From Symbiodinium natans (lineage: Eukaryota; Sar; Dinophyceae; Suessiales; Symbiodiniaceae), in assembly GCA_905221605.1 (NCBI GenBank), contig CAJNDS010000236.1, positions 201,501-253,500 of the forward strand: DNA of 52,000 bases, given 5' to 3'. Shown here one piece after another: positions 1-11,744 of the stretch (positions are counted from its first letter, which is position 1; every line of letters begins with the position of its first letter). The notes below the pieces were generated by a model, which searched no databases, was not told where the DNA came from, and saw nothing but the letters and a program-made list of their open reading frames with translations. A program made the translations under genes and the position numbers.

Positions 1-2
1 TG

Positions 3-3000
3 TACCGCAGTCAAGATGGCTCTCAACTCGGCTTCACAAGAACTCAGCGATACACACCCTTGAACTCGAGAGATTCCCTTGATCAGGCATCCTCTATAAA
101 AGATGGCTATGCCCGACACAGATCTTCGTCCTAACGACGCTTGGGGTGCCCAACTGGCATCCGCATACACTTCCAGCTGCGCCGGCCCACTGTCCGGTAC
201 ATTCCCATCAGGGCCAAAGTACTGCCATGCATGGTATTGTCCCTTTAGGAACCTAATCACTTGTCGCAATGCTTGCTCAAAGCATGCTGTTGGCTTGGAC
301 TGTCCTTGCGAAAGAATGGACATCCACCTACTCAGGTCAGGTCTCGACTGACCCCACCATGCAATCCGGCCAAGTACTGCTCTGTACCTCGCAGCTGCAG
401 TGTCACTCAACTCAGGATCCGAACCACTTGCTCTGCCCTTCTCGACCGTTTTCACGATGTCCGGAGGAGCAGTAACCACCTTCAGGTCCTTACAGAACTC
501 TGTCTCGAACAGGGCATCTAAGTATGCCGGGGGCACTCGCATCCTGAGATGACTCCCTTGTCTCTCAATCTCTCGCCCCAAAAAGGTGATCTTTCCACCA
601 GTGGAAGTGATTCGACCCGTTTCCTTGATCTTCAACTCTCCGTTCAGGGTGTCGGTCACCAACCGAATGGCATCTCTAGTGCCACACAGAATCAAATCGT
701 CCACATAGCACAACATGAGGAATCTTTTCCCTCTCACAGTGCCCTCGAAGACGGAAGGTTCCGTTGGGCATTGCTTCAACCCAACTTTCTTCACAACTGT
801 CGCCAGCTTCAAGTTCCAAGCTTTGGCGGCAACTCTCAAACCATTCATGGCTTGATCCAGAATCATAAACACCGGGACATAATAGTCCTTGCAGGCGGAA
901 ACATCCTTGGGCAATTGGATAATCGCCTTCGATCCTTTCGGAAGGGGGGAATGCAAGAATGCAGTGCTAACATCCAAAGTTGCGACATCCATAGCATCTA
1001 CCGAAGCAATGGCCAAAAGCGTCCGTAACGCTTCTAAAGAAGGAGTCGTAGCACTCAGTCCTAAAGATGATGCTGTGCTCCCCTTTGCGATGTCTTGCAC
1101 CACACACCGAGCTCTCACAGCTTCCTTGCCATTCACCACCTTTGGGCCTATGACCCATCGGGTTGGGATGATCTTTATCCCATGCTGACGAGCAAACTTC
1201 TGAGCCTCGTCTGCTCCAACCACTCTCCCTGCTTTGTGAGCAGTCATACTCTGCAGCTCAGTTCGCCGGCCTTCCACTGTTTTATCCACATCTAATGGAC
1301 ATCCATCTATCTCAGACAGAACACTCGTGGGTCTTGCCAGCCAAACTTGGGATCCACACACCTTCATGGACTCCGGGAAAGTGCTATTCTTGTTGAGCAG
1401 AATCGAATTGGTCACATGTACCAACTTCGGACTCTCGTCACTGCTTACCATTTTAATAGGACCTTGAGGCACATCGAGTCTTGGGTCTAAATAAATACGA
1501 TTGATCAGCCGGGGAACTCGATTGGACTCATCTGGAACTGAGTTCACATCTGAAGTTAAACTCTCTAAACGCCGGGGAACTCGACTGGACTCATTTGGAA
1601 CTGAATCCACATCCATTTGAGGTTTTTCTTCCTCCATTGGGATCGCTTCATCCTCAGCGGGAGTTTCTCCTTCGAAGTATCCAGGTTCCATTGCCTCATC
1701 TGGAATCCCTTGGTAAGGCAAACTTGGATCCTCAAAATCCTCCATGTCAACATCCACAACTTCTGTCGCAGGTGTTGGGACGCTTTGCCTCTCCTCCAAC
1801 TTGGGATCTGGTCGACTCTCATAGGTGATCTTCGGGCGTTTCAGGAGTGAAGGCTCACTTCCAGACTCCATCACCCCCGCATCCTTTGAGCTTCTCTGGT
1901 CCATTTTTGGAGTTTCCTCTGTTGGTTCTTTCGATTCCAACCGTTGTCGTTGAGCTTTCAACCAATCATCATACCGTTTTCGGCATTCAGCATTGTGGTT
2001 GGCCTTTCCTCTTTTTGGACCACACGCAGGACAGTTCGCTGTGCCACCATGTTCCTTCACCCATGCAGCTGGAGGTCCAACTTTGCTCATGTCTGTGGTC
2101 GGTCCATCAGACACTCGGCCCTCAAAGGCCTTGTCCGCTTCACCTTCAATCCGATCGGGCACACCATCCTCTTTCTCCTTCAGAATCGGGGGAGCCAATG
2201 TATCCGATGGATCATGCTCCTTGAGCAAATGTTGACAATGCTCCAACCCAATCTTCAACGGAACGATGTGCTTGATGGACTTTGCTCGAAAGTGTTTTGG
2301 ACAACCATCCACCATGGCACTCACAACATGAGTCAAGCCACCAACTTCAGGGTACACATAGGCTGCTTCCACAAACCGGGAGAGCGCCGTGGTTTTCATC
2401 GAATCCGGTAGCTCAGCCAGAACTGTAGCACCTATCAACGACGATCCACACTCATGGAGGGATCTCTGTAGTACCAACTCCTGGGGTGATTTCTTCCCAT
2501 CAAAGGCAGCTGCATGGTGATTGTGCATTGCAGCACAGTAAATCAGACCAAACTCAAACGCTCGAGGACTTCTCTTCAAGTCAAAGCCCTGCGCTCGTAG
2601 ATCCAACCTCACCGTGCTGAACAACTCCTTGAGTGTTCTCACTGCCCTTTCCACACCACCAACCGCTTCATGTCCCTGCGGAGGTGCTCTTTGGGTCACA
2701 ATCCTAATCCCCAGATTGGCTCTCTTGATGAGGGCGCTCACCGCTGTCTCGCTGTCTGTCCTCAACAGTACAGCAGACCCTGCAATGTCCAGTCCGAAAG
2801 CATTCATCCAATAACGAATCCAGCTGGAGGTATTGTCAGCATTGGTCCCTACCAACAGACATCCAATCATTCTGGTTGACATTTCAGTCATGACCAGTAC
2901 TTTCATGTTGGGAGCCGTCGGCTGGTCTTTCGCAAAAGTACCAGTTACCAGGTTGATGAAGCAGAAATCTGCTTGCAACGCCACGGGTCGGTCTTGAGCA

Positions 3001-5040
3001 TCCTTGGTCCGACGATGCTGGGTTGTTCCTCTTGTCATCCGACAATGAGGACATTCGGACGAAAAAGGAATGTGGCCTCGCATCCGATGCAGCTCCATTT
3101 CTTCTTGCTTTTTCTTGGTCATTGACTGCACTGACTGCATCTGATCAACCTCCATCGGTCGTTGGCCATCATCCACATCCATGGGTCGAACCTCAGTTCT
3201 TCCAAAGGTTACTTTCTTTCGCTTTCCAGCATCACCTTGCAGGTAGATCCAAGGACATCCAGCCCAGGATACTCCATATCCCATGACTCCTTTCTTCTCG
3301 TGTCGCAGCGAAATCTCTCTTCGAGTGAACTTCACTTCCCAACCAGTATTCACCATCTGCTCGGTGCTCAAGATGTTGTGAGCCACATCTGCTACAACTC
3401 CAGTCACACACACCGATGTCAAACCAAGATACTGCTTTCCTTCATACATAGGCAGCAAGGCTCGGATGCGAACTCGCTCGAAGACATTCACCGGGGTATC
3501 GTTGGCTGCTGAGTACCTCTCATTAGGTCCCAACGCCTTCCGATCCAAGATCTGGAACTCATCCAAGTATCTTTTCGCAATCACAGTCACCGATGCTCCT
3601 GAGTCAATCAACCACCATTTGCTTGCATCATCCTTTTCCATGCTTTTGACTTGATTCATCGGAGGTTTCATCAAAGACCGAACTGACTTAGATGGCAACA
3701 TCTGAGATAAATCGGTAGAGATCCGATGCTCCAACTCGGCAATCCGGACTCTCGTCTCAACTTCCCATGACCAATCTATCTCATCAGTACTCCGGGGAAT
3801 CCACTCTTTTCTCACTTCATCGAGCAATCCTTCCAGAGGTTGCAACACAGATTCCACTCGGGCCTCTGACTCAGGTTCATTCCATTCACCTCCAGTTAGC
3901 TGGTAGTCACTCGACTCACCCTCTTGGGAGACTTCAGCAACTGTCTTCCCCTTTCCTTTGCCTTTTCCTTTGGGCTTTCCCTTTTCGGGCTTCTTCTTGG
4001 GATCTCCTTTTGCCTTGGCTTTCGCCTTAGCATTGGGGGAATTGGGCTTCTTGCCTGAATCTCCCTCCTTATACCAGCAATCGCGGGCATAATGTCCCTT
4101 TCCACCACACACATAGCACTCCACATCCTTCTTGTTCTGGCTTGAAGCTCGTTTGCCAGCACCTTTGCTTGATTCGCGCTTGCCTTTCTGTTCCTTTCCT
4201 TTGCCTTTTGGTTTTCCTTCGTTGCCCTTTCCCTCATTGGGATCTCGAAAAGGTTGAAGCTTCGTGCCAGGGGCTTCTGACCACACCCTTTGTTGCACCT
4301 CAAACTTCAGAGCAACTCTTTTCAGATCTTCAAACGATTCACTATCGCCATGCAACAAGCAATGGCTTCTACACCGATCTGGCAAACTGCGCAGCAAAAC
4401 CATAACCGAATCCGCTTCTTGGATCTGCAAACCACCAGCATGCACATCGGGATCAAGACTATTGAGCAGCTTGGTGTACTTGTTCAACTCATGCTCAATC
4501 TTTCGAATGATCTCCGGAATACTGGGTGCTTTCACGGTTTGATTCACCAGCTGCGACCGAAAGAACAGGCATTCAGCTCGCGACTTCAGGCAAAACTCCT
4601 TCGCCAGCAATCTCAAAGCCACAAAACCAGATTGTTGATAAGTGCTCTCACTTTCAACATATGTCTGCAAAATCAGAGAACTCTTCTCATGATTTGCAAA
4701 AGTCTGTCGCAGGATGTGCATCAGCCTCGTCGACCTCTTCTGTTGCTCCACAGTAAGTCGATCCTGTTTCAGCCGAGACTCTTCTTGAGTCTTCACCGCA
4801 TGCATGAGCTCATTGGGAAACACTTCTGAACCCAAACCAACCCAACTGGTCAGCTTCTCCATCCAGGTCAAGAATCCAAGAGCTTCAGAGATGCGATCCT
4901 TCCAAGACGAAAAGTCAATGGTCGGCAAACTGGGCAACCATTTGTCCGATCGAGCAAACACATCCCTTTCCTTTCTTGCTCCAGAGGTGGAGGTCTCAGT
5001 GGGGGACTTGGGCTCGCCATCCGAAAAAGCTGGGTCCCCT
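3..5040 (-). CDS. copia gag C-terminus and pol polyprotein (partial)
   Basis: This long reading frame contains in order: the gag core (about 4980-4300); a CCHC zinc knuckle, CYVCGGKGHYARDC, near 4080-4120, embedded in Lys/Gly-rich linkers; the protease active site LIDSGASVTVI at about 3580-3610; and the pre-integrase HxxxxH and CxxC at about 3030-3105. The integrase acidic triad follows: D at 2967-2969, D in LLRTDSE at 2754-2756 and E in GGVERAV at 2649-2651. The reverse transcriptase shows DVSTAFLHS near 970 and YVDDLILCG at about 680-710. RNase H has LSSCEAELRAI at about 15-50. The enzymes process the polyprotein, copy the RNA and integrate the cDNA. A Glu/Asp/Pro-rich linker (about 1500-1900) separates integrase from RT. 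No internal stop was seen at the points read, and the C-terminus is cut by the window. Confidence 0.9.
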
Positions 5041-5692
5041 TCGCAGGAGTACCCACTGGCGATGCACCTTGACATCCCGAAGAAGAACTGGGCATGTTCT
5101 CAGGAACACCATCCTGAGGTAAGGGGGGGTTCACCTGTTGCTGTTGCTGTGGCTGCTGTTGCTGATGCTGCTGTATCATCCATTGCTGATGCTGCTGCTG
5201 TTGCTGCACCATGGACGAAGTCATCGTTTGCATAAACTGCTGTTGCTGCACAACCAGTTGCTGCATCATGCTTTCCAATTCTCGCACTTGTCTCGTCAAC
5301 CCTTGCACGTCGGGTGATGTTTGTGATGGTGTCACCACAGGTTGAGGAGGTCCAGTGGATAGTCCTGGTGGTAACGAAGGACTTCCTACCGCTTGCTGAG
5401 GCAAACCAGGGGGAAACGAAGGGCCTCCCATTGTCTGTTGGGGTGCTCCAGTAGCTACCCCATGAGGGCTTCTGGCGGGAGTTCGACCTCTGGGCACTGG
5501 GCCATACACAGGTTGGCTTCCTTGTGCCAAACCTTGCACCCACAGTGGGTTGGGATTTCCCAAACCCGGAAAAGGGTCTACCCTTCGCCTTGTCTCAGCA
5601 TCCATGATGGGCACAGAGCTTCCACGCTCTCGTCCACCTCTTGGACTCCTCACATGAGCTCCACTGGTATGTCGTGGGGATGTATTCAACAT
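5000..5692 (-). CDS. copia gag, N-terminal half, in a different frame from pol
   Basis: An open frame starts at the ATG at 5690-5692. It encodes a Pro/Gly/Ser-rich segment and then a Gln-rich stretch (about 5120-5260) reading as runs of Q with interspersed M and H. The frame stays plausible until about 5030, and its stop at 4868 is reached only through unlike sequence. The gag homology continues in the neighbouring frame, with KWLPSLPTIDFSSW near 4940 and MEKLTSWVGLG near 4860. One -1 shift between about 5000 and 5040 joins them; a T run lies there on the coding strand. This may be a mutation, a sequencing error or frameshifting. The Gln-rich part is coded by CAG/CAA repeats. Function: structural protein of the virus-like particle. 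Confidence 0.7.
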
Positions 5693-5703
5693 AGTTCCTG
5701 AAC

Positions 5704-6174
5704 TCAGGCTCCAGCCTGCAGTCTCTCCACAACGTCTTCTGGCGAAAATTCTCTCACCAACACCAGATGGTCCAGGCTCCTGAAGAACCTTAGTTCTACT
5801 CTACCAAGCACCGTATTCCTCCAAGATCGGTCACAACCAATCCAGTTCCAGACAAACCACCTTGCCCGGGCTCCAAAGTGCCTCAACAGCCGCTGAACCA
5901 ACTGCTTCCAAGCCTGATGAGTCCGGATCCGCCTCCTCACAGGATCGGCTTCCCGGTCCTCACTGACACGGTCCGAGTACAAGAGATTCCGGTCCACTGG
6001 CAGTCTGGGCTCCAAACCCAAACTTGCCTCCAGGCACTCACAGAATCCTGACAGACAACCAAAAACCAGACACGGGCTCGTACCACAAGGCACAAGCTCC
6101 GCTGCCACGTGAAAAACCGAAGGTCCCTCTGGTACCTTTTCCCTTGAAAGCACGAACCCTGACCTCTCACACAA
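5704..6174 (-). other. leader region of the copia element with an unassigned ORF
   Basis: Directly upstream of gag, on the same strand, a 156-codon open frame runs from 6174 to a stop at 5704, twelve bases before the gag start codon. Its product is rich in Arg, Leu and Trp and resembles nothing I recognise. It could be untranslated leader that is open by chance, or an upstream ORF. The 5' LTR and primer-binding site would be expected between here and about 6500, but without the other LTR they cannot be located. Confidence 0.3.
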
Positions 6175-6210
6175 GTGCGGACAGCTCTCTCTTTTTCACA
6201 GTCAGAGCCA

Positions 6211-6223
6211 CTTGAGCCAAAAG
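6211..6223 (-). promoter_or_regulatory. possible relic of the dinoflagellate spliced leader
   Basis: The minus strand reads CTTTTGGCTCAAG. Its last 12 bases (TTTTGGCTCAAG) equal the 3' end of the 22-nt dinoflagellate spliced leader, which ends CCATTTTGGCTCAAG. It lies about 520 bp upstream of gag in the retroelement's sense direction. Truncated relic leaders mark DNA that passed through a trans-spliced mRNA. A 12-base match can also arise by chance in 52 kb of two-strand sequence, though that is not very likely. Confidence 0.35.
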
Positions 6224-6558
6224 TCACGAAGTGCACAAACTAAACGAATTCTCTCTTGTGAGCTTAAACTCAGCTTCAGAACGAAGTTCCTACACACTGC
6301 ACACTCACTTTAAATAGCGTATTGGGCAAAAACACACTCGTATGATTTCCTTGGAAATCAACAAGGCATAAACCATCGAGGATGGGATCACACGGATTCC
6401 CAATCACTCCGAAGCAAAACAAACCTATGCAAGCTGATCCAAAACATGACAAAAACATCACTGATCAGCCACAATCTTCCACAGTCAAGAAAGAGGTGGT
6501 CCGATCAGCCTGGACGAGTTGAGGGAAGCTCTTCTGATGCCAGACGGTAGCAGTCGCA

Positions 6559-7074
6559 TTGCCCCAGGTTCCGTTTGCCACACGGACAGCGCTCGCACCT
6601 ACAAACAGCTCGGAACTATGGACAGCTTTGCTTGACAGGGAGGTCTTCCATTCCGAGTTTGAGTCTTTGCATCTGGCCCACACGGCTGTGCGACAAGCCC
6701 CCAAGCCAGAGTTTGCGAAAACCTTCAATGTCAAAGTTTGGAACGGTGCCACGTGGGTCATGCAAGAGCGTGTGGGTGGCACTCAGAAGCTGGACGGCTT
6801 TTTCGCCAGCTTCAGACGTGAAGTCGGCCGCAAGCCGTTCAACACGTCAGGTCCCACATTGGAAAGTGCGGACAAGATGGAGCAGCATTTGCACGAGCGC
6901 ATGAGGTGCTTCCAGTTGGCTTTTTGGCTGTCAGGCAATGACCTGTTTCAAGTCTTTGGAGCCCTTCGTGCTGCGGAACTTGCTGCAGGTGCATCGTGGG
7001 AAACTTTGAAGGAGTTCCTCCCAGATCGTGCTGCTTCATCTGAGGACCGTGCAGACGAGGAAAGAATGCCATGA
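6559..7074 (+). CDS. ORF resembling the C-terminal part of an ISXO2/IS1595-like DDE transposase
   Basis: A 171-codon open frame ends with TGA at 7072-7074. The segment GGTQKLDGFFASFRREVG, followed after a gap by an HxRMRCFQLAFW stretch, has the layout of the end of ISXO2-type transposase domains: a short motif introducing a helix that carries the last acidic residue, then an aromatic tail. The earlier catalytic residues are not visible, so this would be a 3' fragment or terminal exon. Frames upstream of 6559 are closed. I recall this pattern from dinoflagellate multi-copy genes, but the match is weak, and the ORF may instead be an unrelated hypothetical gene. Confidence 0.35.
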   Translation: MPQVPFATRTALAPTNSSELWTALLDREVFHSEFESLHLAHTAVRQAPKPEFAKTFNVKVWNGATWVMQERVGGTQKLDGFFASFRREVGRKPFNTSGPTLESADKMEQHLHERMRCFQLAFWLSGNDLFQVFGALRAAELAAGASWETLKEFLPDRAASSEDRADEERMP

Positions 7075-7404
7075 TGCAACATTGACAGCGAGTCGGAGGC
7101 CATGAGTGCCCTTTTCGAAGAAGACGACTGACAAAGTCCAAGCGTCATCCTCAATATTTCGCAAGCGTTTTTACCTGTCAATGGCAGTACGCTTTGCAAA
7201 AACTACCTCGCAGTCCTTGCCATGCAAAACGGTCCCTTTGCGTCTGAATGTGTTCGGGTTGCGCGGTTTTGAAGGAGCCTTCAGGTTGCCGGGCCAGGTT
7301 TTCAAGGGTGTGAGGCTGCGGGTTGTTGTTTTGGGGTCTTGGGGCACAGCTCTTTGGCCAGGGTTCAGGCAGCCTCGTAGGGCATTCTTTGCACGCCACC
7401 CTTT

Positions 7405-7580
7405 ATATGCGCGACGCCGTGTGGTTGGCGCCACACTTCCTGTGTCGCCTTCTTGTTATGCGCGGCGCCACGCGCGGCTGCTGATTTTCCTTCTGCCGCG
7501 CACGGCGCCGCGCCCTTCGGCGCGGCGCAACTCTCTTTTTGTTAATTTTTACCGCGCGCCACGCCGCGCCCGGCTCCATT
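7405..7580. repeat. GC-rich clustered GCGCGGCGCC-type short repeats
   Basis: Degenerate copies of a palindromic core (GGCGCC flanked by CGCG) recur about every 40-60 bp: near 7417, 7461, 7502, 7520 and 7556. They are separated by AT-richer spacers that often hold a T run. The cluster contrasts sharply in composition with the AT-rich DNA that follows. Confidence 0.5.
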
Positions 7581-7664
7581 TCCCCTTGTAAACACAAAGG
7601 CTTGGCTTGAAGGTCTCAGAGTCTGCAGAAAGCTTGAAAGCCCCTGACCTGTGGAACTGCAAAT

Positions 7665-7812
7665 TACATGCTCCGCGCTGTAGCTGGATTTTTCCGCCAG
7701 TCAAATTTTATGAAAACCAGTGCTACACGCTCCGCGTTGTGAAAAAAGCTGGATTTCGCCTTGGGTGTAATTTCATCAAAACTGGCACTACACGCTCCGC
7801 GCTGGAGAAACC
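7665..7812. repeat. degenerate tandem repeat around CTACACGCTCCGCGYTG
   Basis: Three copies of GCTCCGCG begin at 7670, 7729 and 7794 (spacing 59 and 65 bp). Each is followed by AGCTGGATTT or a similar sequence and then an AT-rich spacer with GAAAACCAG or AAAACTGG. Weaker echoes (CTACACGCTTTCCGC) continue to about 7930. Confidence 0.5.
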
Positions 7813-8121
7813 ACAGTGCACATGAATGCATGGTTTTTTTTCAAAACTTTAAGGTTTATGTCATGTTTCTACTTGGAATCAAGGTACTACACGCTTTCCC
7901 GCATTTTTTTTGAGTGTAGTACTTGTGTACAAGCCTGCCACACGCGCTTTCTCAAGGGTTATACGGTTTACCAGCTTTCAAAACTTAAGTAAGTCCAAAA
8001 CCTCATCAGAACCTCCCAGAGCCTTTTTTCCAACTTTTGCGGGCTGCCCGTTGGAACTGCTGAAAAACGCATCGCGCGGGTCCACATTCAGGACCGACAA
8101 ACAACGAGAAACATAGTATAA

Positions 8122-8518
8122 AATAAGTACAGGCCCACCACCGACCGCTTTCCACGCAGCGGTGCTTTTTGGTCTTATGTTGGGAGCGGTTCTCACGTTG
8201 GGCAAAATTTCGGGCAAGCTTCAAAAGTGTGTCTTCTCATCAGAAATCGCACAGTTTTTGGCTTCATTTTAAGGCCAGAAATCTGGGTCTGCCTGATTCG
8301 AAACTCTTAGAGAAGATCCCATTTCGAGTTTCGCTTTGGCCCAAAATAGGACCCCAGAATGTGCCGTGAAACGTGGCAAGTGCGCTTTCAATTTTGCGGA
8401 GACACGCAAAGCATGCACCACATGTTTGGGTCGGACGCAAAGATAGTCGGTCGCTTGAAACTGTTGGCAATAGCGTTATAACGGAACAGGTATTGCACAT
8501 GACAAGCTAAATTGCAAC
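8122..8518. repeat. ~390 bp direct repeat, copy 1
   Basis: Begins AATAAGTACAGGCCCACCAC and ends TATTGCACATGACAAGC plus AATTGCAAC. It is about 90% identical by eye to 8546-8909. It contains about 50 bp (8397-8446) absent from copy 2. The preceding segment, 8038-8120 (GCGGGCTGCCCGTTGG to GAGAAACATAG), recurs at 9013-9060, so the family extends further left. No coding frame is conserved between the copies, which suggests a non-autonomous repeat. Confidence 0.8.
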
Positions 8519-8545
8519 AGTGGCAACCTGAATGGTGCCTTCATG

Positions 8546-8909
8546 AATAAGTACAGGCCCACCACCGACCGCTTGCCACGCAGCGGTGCATTTTTATTGT
8601 CTTATGTTGGGAGCGGTCCTTACGTCGGGCAAAATTTCGGCGAGCTTTAAAAATGTGTCTTCTCATTAGAAATCGCACAGTTTTGGGCCTTTACTTTTGA
8701 GGCCAGAAATTGGGTCCCAAAACTGGGTCTGCCTGATTTGGAACTCTTAGAGAAGATCCCATTTCGGGCTTCGCTTTGGGGCCCAAAAATAGAACCCCAG
8801 AATGTGCCGTGAAACGTGGCAAGTGTGCTTTCAATTTTCGGTCGCTTAAAACTGTTGGCAATAGCGTTATAACGGAACAGGTATTGCACATGACAAGCTG
8901 AATTGCAAC
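8546..8909. repeat. ~390 bp direct repeat, copy 2
   Basis: Second copy of the unit at 8122-8518, in the same orientation, after a 27 bp gap. It lacks the internal ~50 bp segment and carries a short duplicated piece near 8705-8725 (CCAGAAATTGGGTCCCAAAA). Confidence 0.8.
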
Positions 8910-9012
8910 TGCGGGGGCACTCAAACGTGTCCTACGCTTCTTGTGTTTTTCTGGGGTCGGATTTGGCTCACTTGAGGCACATTCTTCAAACTCCCAGCAA
9001 AGAGCCTACCTT

Positions 9013-9062
9013 GCGGGCTGCCCGTTGGAAAAACCGCTGAAAAACGACGAGAAACATAGAAC
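9013..9062. repeat. third partial copy of the same dispersed repeat (left end)
   Basis: TGCGGGCTGCCCGTTGGAA, then GCTGAAAAACG and ACGAGAAACATAG, matches 8037-8115 with a deletion in the middle. Here the element stops before the AATAAGTACAGG part. Confidence 0.6.
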
Positions 9063-9412
9063 GCATTAGAGTGTTCCCCAGTAATCCAAGGTGTGTGTTT
9101 CAAAACTGCCACAGTTATCACCTCCAGATGCTTGTTGCCTGCGTTGGAAAGTCAGAACTGATTCTTAGATGCCATTTGTCTGCGCGTCTGATCCAAAATA
9201 ACACTCTTTTGAGACTCACGTTGGCGCATGCCGTGACTGGTGCGGCAGAATCCCTTCTCCAAAATGACTGAGTACATTCAGCTGGTCGTGAACGGCAGTT
9301 ATGGAGAACATTTGGTGGAATTGGGCATCCTCACAAGCACTCTTGATGACCCACCTCGGTATCGTGTCGAAGGTTTTGGCAACATCAAGCGAAAAGGCCC
9401 TTTACATTCAGT

Positions 9413-9882
<470 letters not shown>

Positions 9883-9945
9883 CGCGCGTTGGTAGGAGGC
9901 CCTGGGTCTTTTTGCAAGATTTCGAGTTTCGCCTCGCTTTCGGAT

Positions 9946-9990
9946 GGTGGGTGGGTGGGGGGAGGAGGGGGGGGGAGCGGAGGGGGGGGA
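9946..9990. repeat. G-rich tract with several G runs
   Basis: Runs of 6-9 G separated by A, T or AGC, on the plus strand. This composition can form a G-quadruplex. It lies between the trinucleotide array and the 138 bp tandem repeat. Confidence 0.7.
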
Positions 9991-10019
9991 TAAGAACGTC
10001 ATTCACATTGCGTCCATGC

Positions 10020-10372
10020 ACAAACGATTGGTAGTCACGGCGTTTTCGCCTCGCTGTACAACATATTGCACAAGGATGTGGAACAAGAAAATCTATCACA
10101 AGCGTCCACGCGTTTCGCGACCATGCCCAAAACACTGGTATTTACAGCGGTTTATGCCCCAAACGCTCGTATTTACAGCGTTTTAGCCTCTTTGTGCAAC
10201 ATACTGCACAAGGATGTAGAACAGGAAAATCTGTCACTAGTGTCCATGTTTAGCGCGACCATGCCCAAAAACACTGGTATTTACAGCGTTTTATGCCCCA
10301 AACACTCGTATTTACAGCGTTGTCGCTTGTTTGTACAACATACTGCACAAGGATGTGGAAACCCCCAGTCCT
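10020..10372. repeat. 138-139 bp tandem repeat, about 2.5 copies
   Basis: The landmark CAACATAYTGCACAAGGATG begins at 10059, 10197 and 10336, giving a period of 138-139 bp. Inside each unit the shorter pair ACACTGGTATTTACAGCG and CACTCGTATTTACAGCG lies about 40 bp apart. The unit is not coding. Confidence 0.85.
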
Positions 10373-11690
10373 GATGAGTTCTTTGAGCCACAATCCTAAT
10401 CCCCCTCTGCAGGTTTTCCACAAACCTCATAAAAAATCGAGCGCGCCCCAAAAATCTGGTCACGAACCCAAATATATCAAAAACGTATGTAAAATCGCTA
10501 TTTCACTTTTTCGAACCAAGACTACTTTCATTGATTTCGGGCCTTTCAGAGACTGCGTCTTACCTTTTCGGGTCTAGGATACAGCGCAAACGTCTGTTTG
10601 ACTTTTTCCACATAGGAGAAAGGGGAGAGTCCATCTCGATCTTGCTCTGTGGCTCTTGATCAGACCTCTTGGCTTTCAGGAAGCTGTTTACGCCCATACA
10701 GATCTCAACACTTGCCTGAGGCCAATGTCCGGTCTTCATCTTCCGGGTGACACTAGCTCTTCCCAGTGAAACTGGGAAACCACGGTCTACTGAAACTTAG
10801 AATTTTCGGCTCTTTGGTCCTGCGGCTTTCTTTTTGAACGGCTGCTCTCAAAAGTGCAGCCGCGTCGCTGCAGTTCCAGGCCGAAACTCAAAGAAACTTG
10901 GAGCAAAAGATATGTCTTCTTTGAGAGAATAGGGGGCTTTCTCAGAAGGATGCTTCTCAGCCTGCTGAAGCCTGCTGACCAATGTGCAATGTTCTGCCTA
11001 AATATTCGACATTCTGCTCATATGTGCTGAACTCTGCCGTAATCATCCTGTTTTCTTCTGAAATCTTCACCAAACTTCTTCATTCTTCCTCATTTTTCAG
11101 ATTTTTCCGACATTTTCTACAATTTCCAGAAAACTTCGGGATACGTCAATTGTTTTGAATCTTATGAATAAACTTGGTGGAGGGGAAGAATGAGGTATAA
11201 AGAGGAGCACTGAATAAGCAGCCTTGAACATAAAGAGCGTGATTGCTAAATGTCGCGGGTCGAGGGGGGTTATGTGGGGAGAAAAATCATAAGTTTTGGT
11301 TGGGGGGCTAGGGAGTGTGGTGGTACTTGGTGGCTAGCTGTTATTTGTAACTTTCGGCTCATAGCCTGTCTGTCCACTTTATGCTCATAGCTTGTCCTTC
11401 CACTTTATGCTAGGCTTGGGACTGCCCTCGCTGCGAATTCTTCTTGGTCTTCAGGCCCGTGCAAAACCAAGATTTCCCAATTCCCCTCATGAAAGATATA
11501 CATTGCGGTTGGGAGTCTAGGGGTTGCACTCGGTTGGAATGCCGTGCTTGGTGACTTGGTGGCGCTTGGTGGCCTGCTAGTTTGCTTTGTCTCCAGGCCC
11601 AAGCCAAACCAAGATTTCCCTCCGACATGATAACAGAGACAGACTCATTCCGAATGATTCCAACCCTACCCAGCTAAAAACGGGTAGTGC
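10373..11690. other. AT-rich DNA without a recognisable gene
   Basis: No frame here reads as a protein. There are T-rich stretches (11040-11150) and loosely repeated text around TAGGGAGTGTGGTGGTACTTGGTGG (11300-11335) and its echo at 11545-11575, including CCAAGCCAAACCAAGATTTCCC-type sequence at about 11465 and 11600. Confidence 0.5.
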
Positions 11691-11744
11691 TTCCTTCCCC
11701 AGAGGCAGCTCTGAAGAAGGGAAGAAAGGACCACAAAAAGGCAA

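Larger units (their letters stand above)
1..5692 (-). mobile_element. Ty1/copia-type LTR retrotransposon, internal region, truncated by the window edge
   Basis: One retroelement reads right to left. The domain order gag, zinc knuckle, aspartic protease, integrase, reverse transcriptase, RNase H is that of Ty1/copia, not gypsy, because integrase precedes RT. From 5099 down to base 1 a single frame (codons whose lowest coordinate is a multiple of 3) was open at every point checked: zinc knuckle, protease, integrase, RT and RNase H. It leaves the window inside RNase H, so the 3' end and 3' LTR are missing. No LTR pair can therefore be recognised, and the 5' LTR was not identified in the DNA right of 5692. 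The nearly intact pol suggests a fairly young insertion. Copia elements of this build are common in Symbiodiniaceae genomes. Confidence 0.9.
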
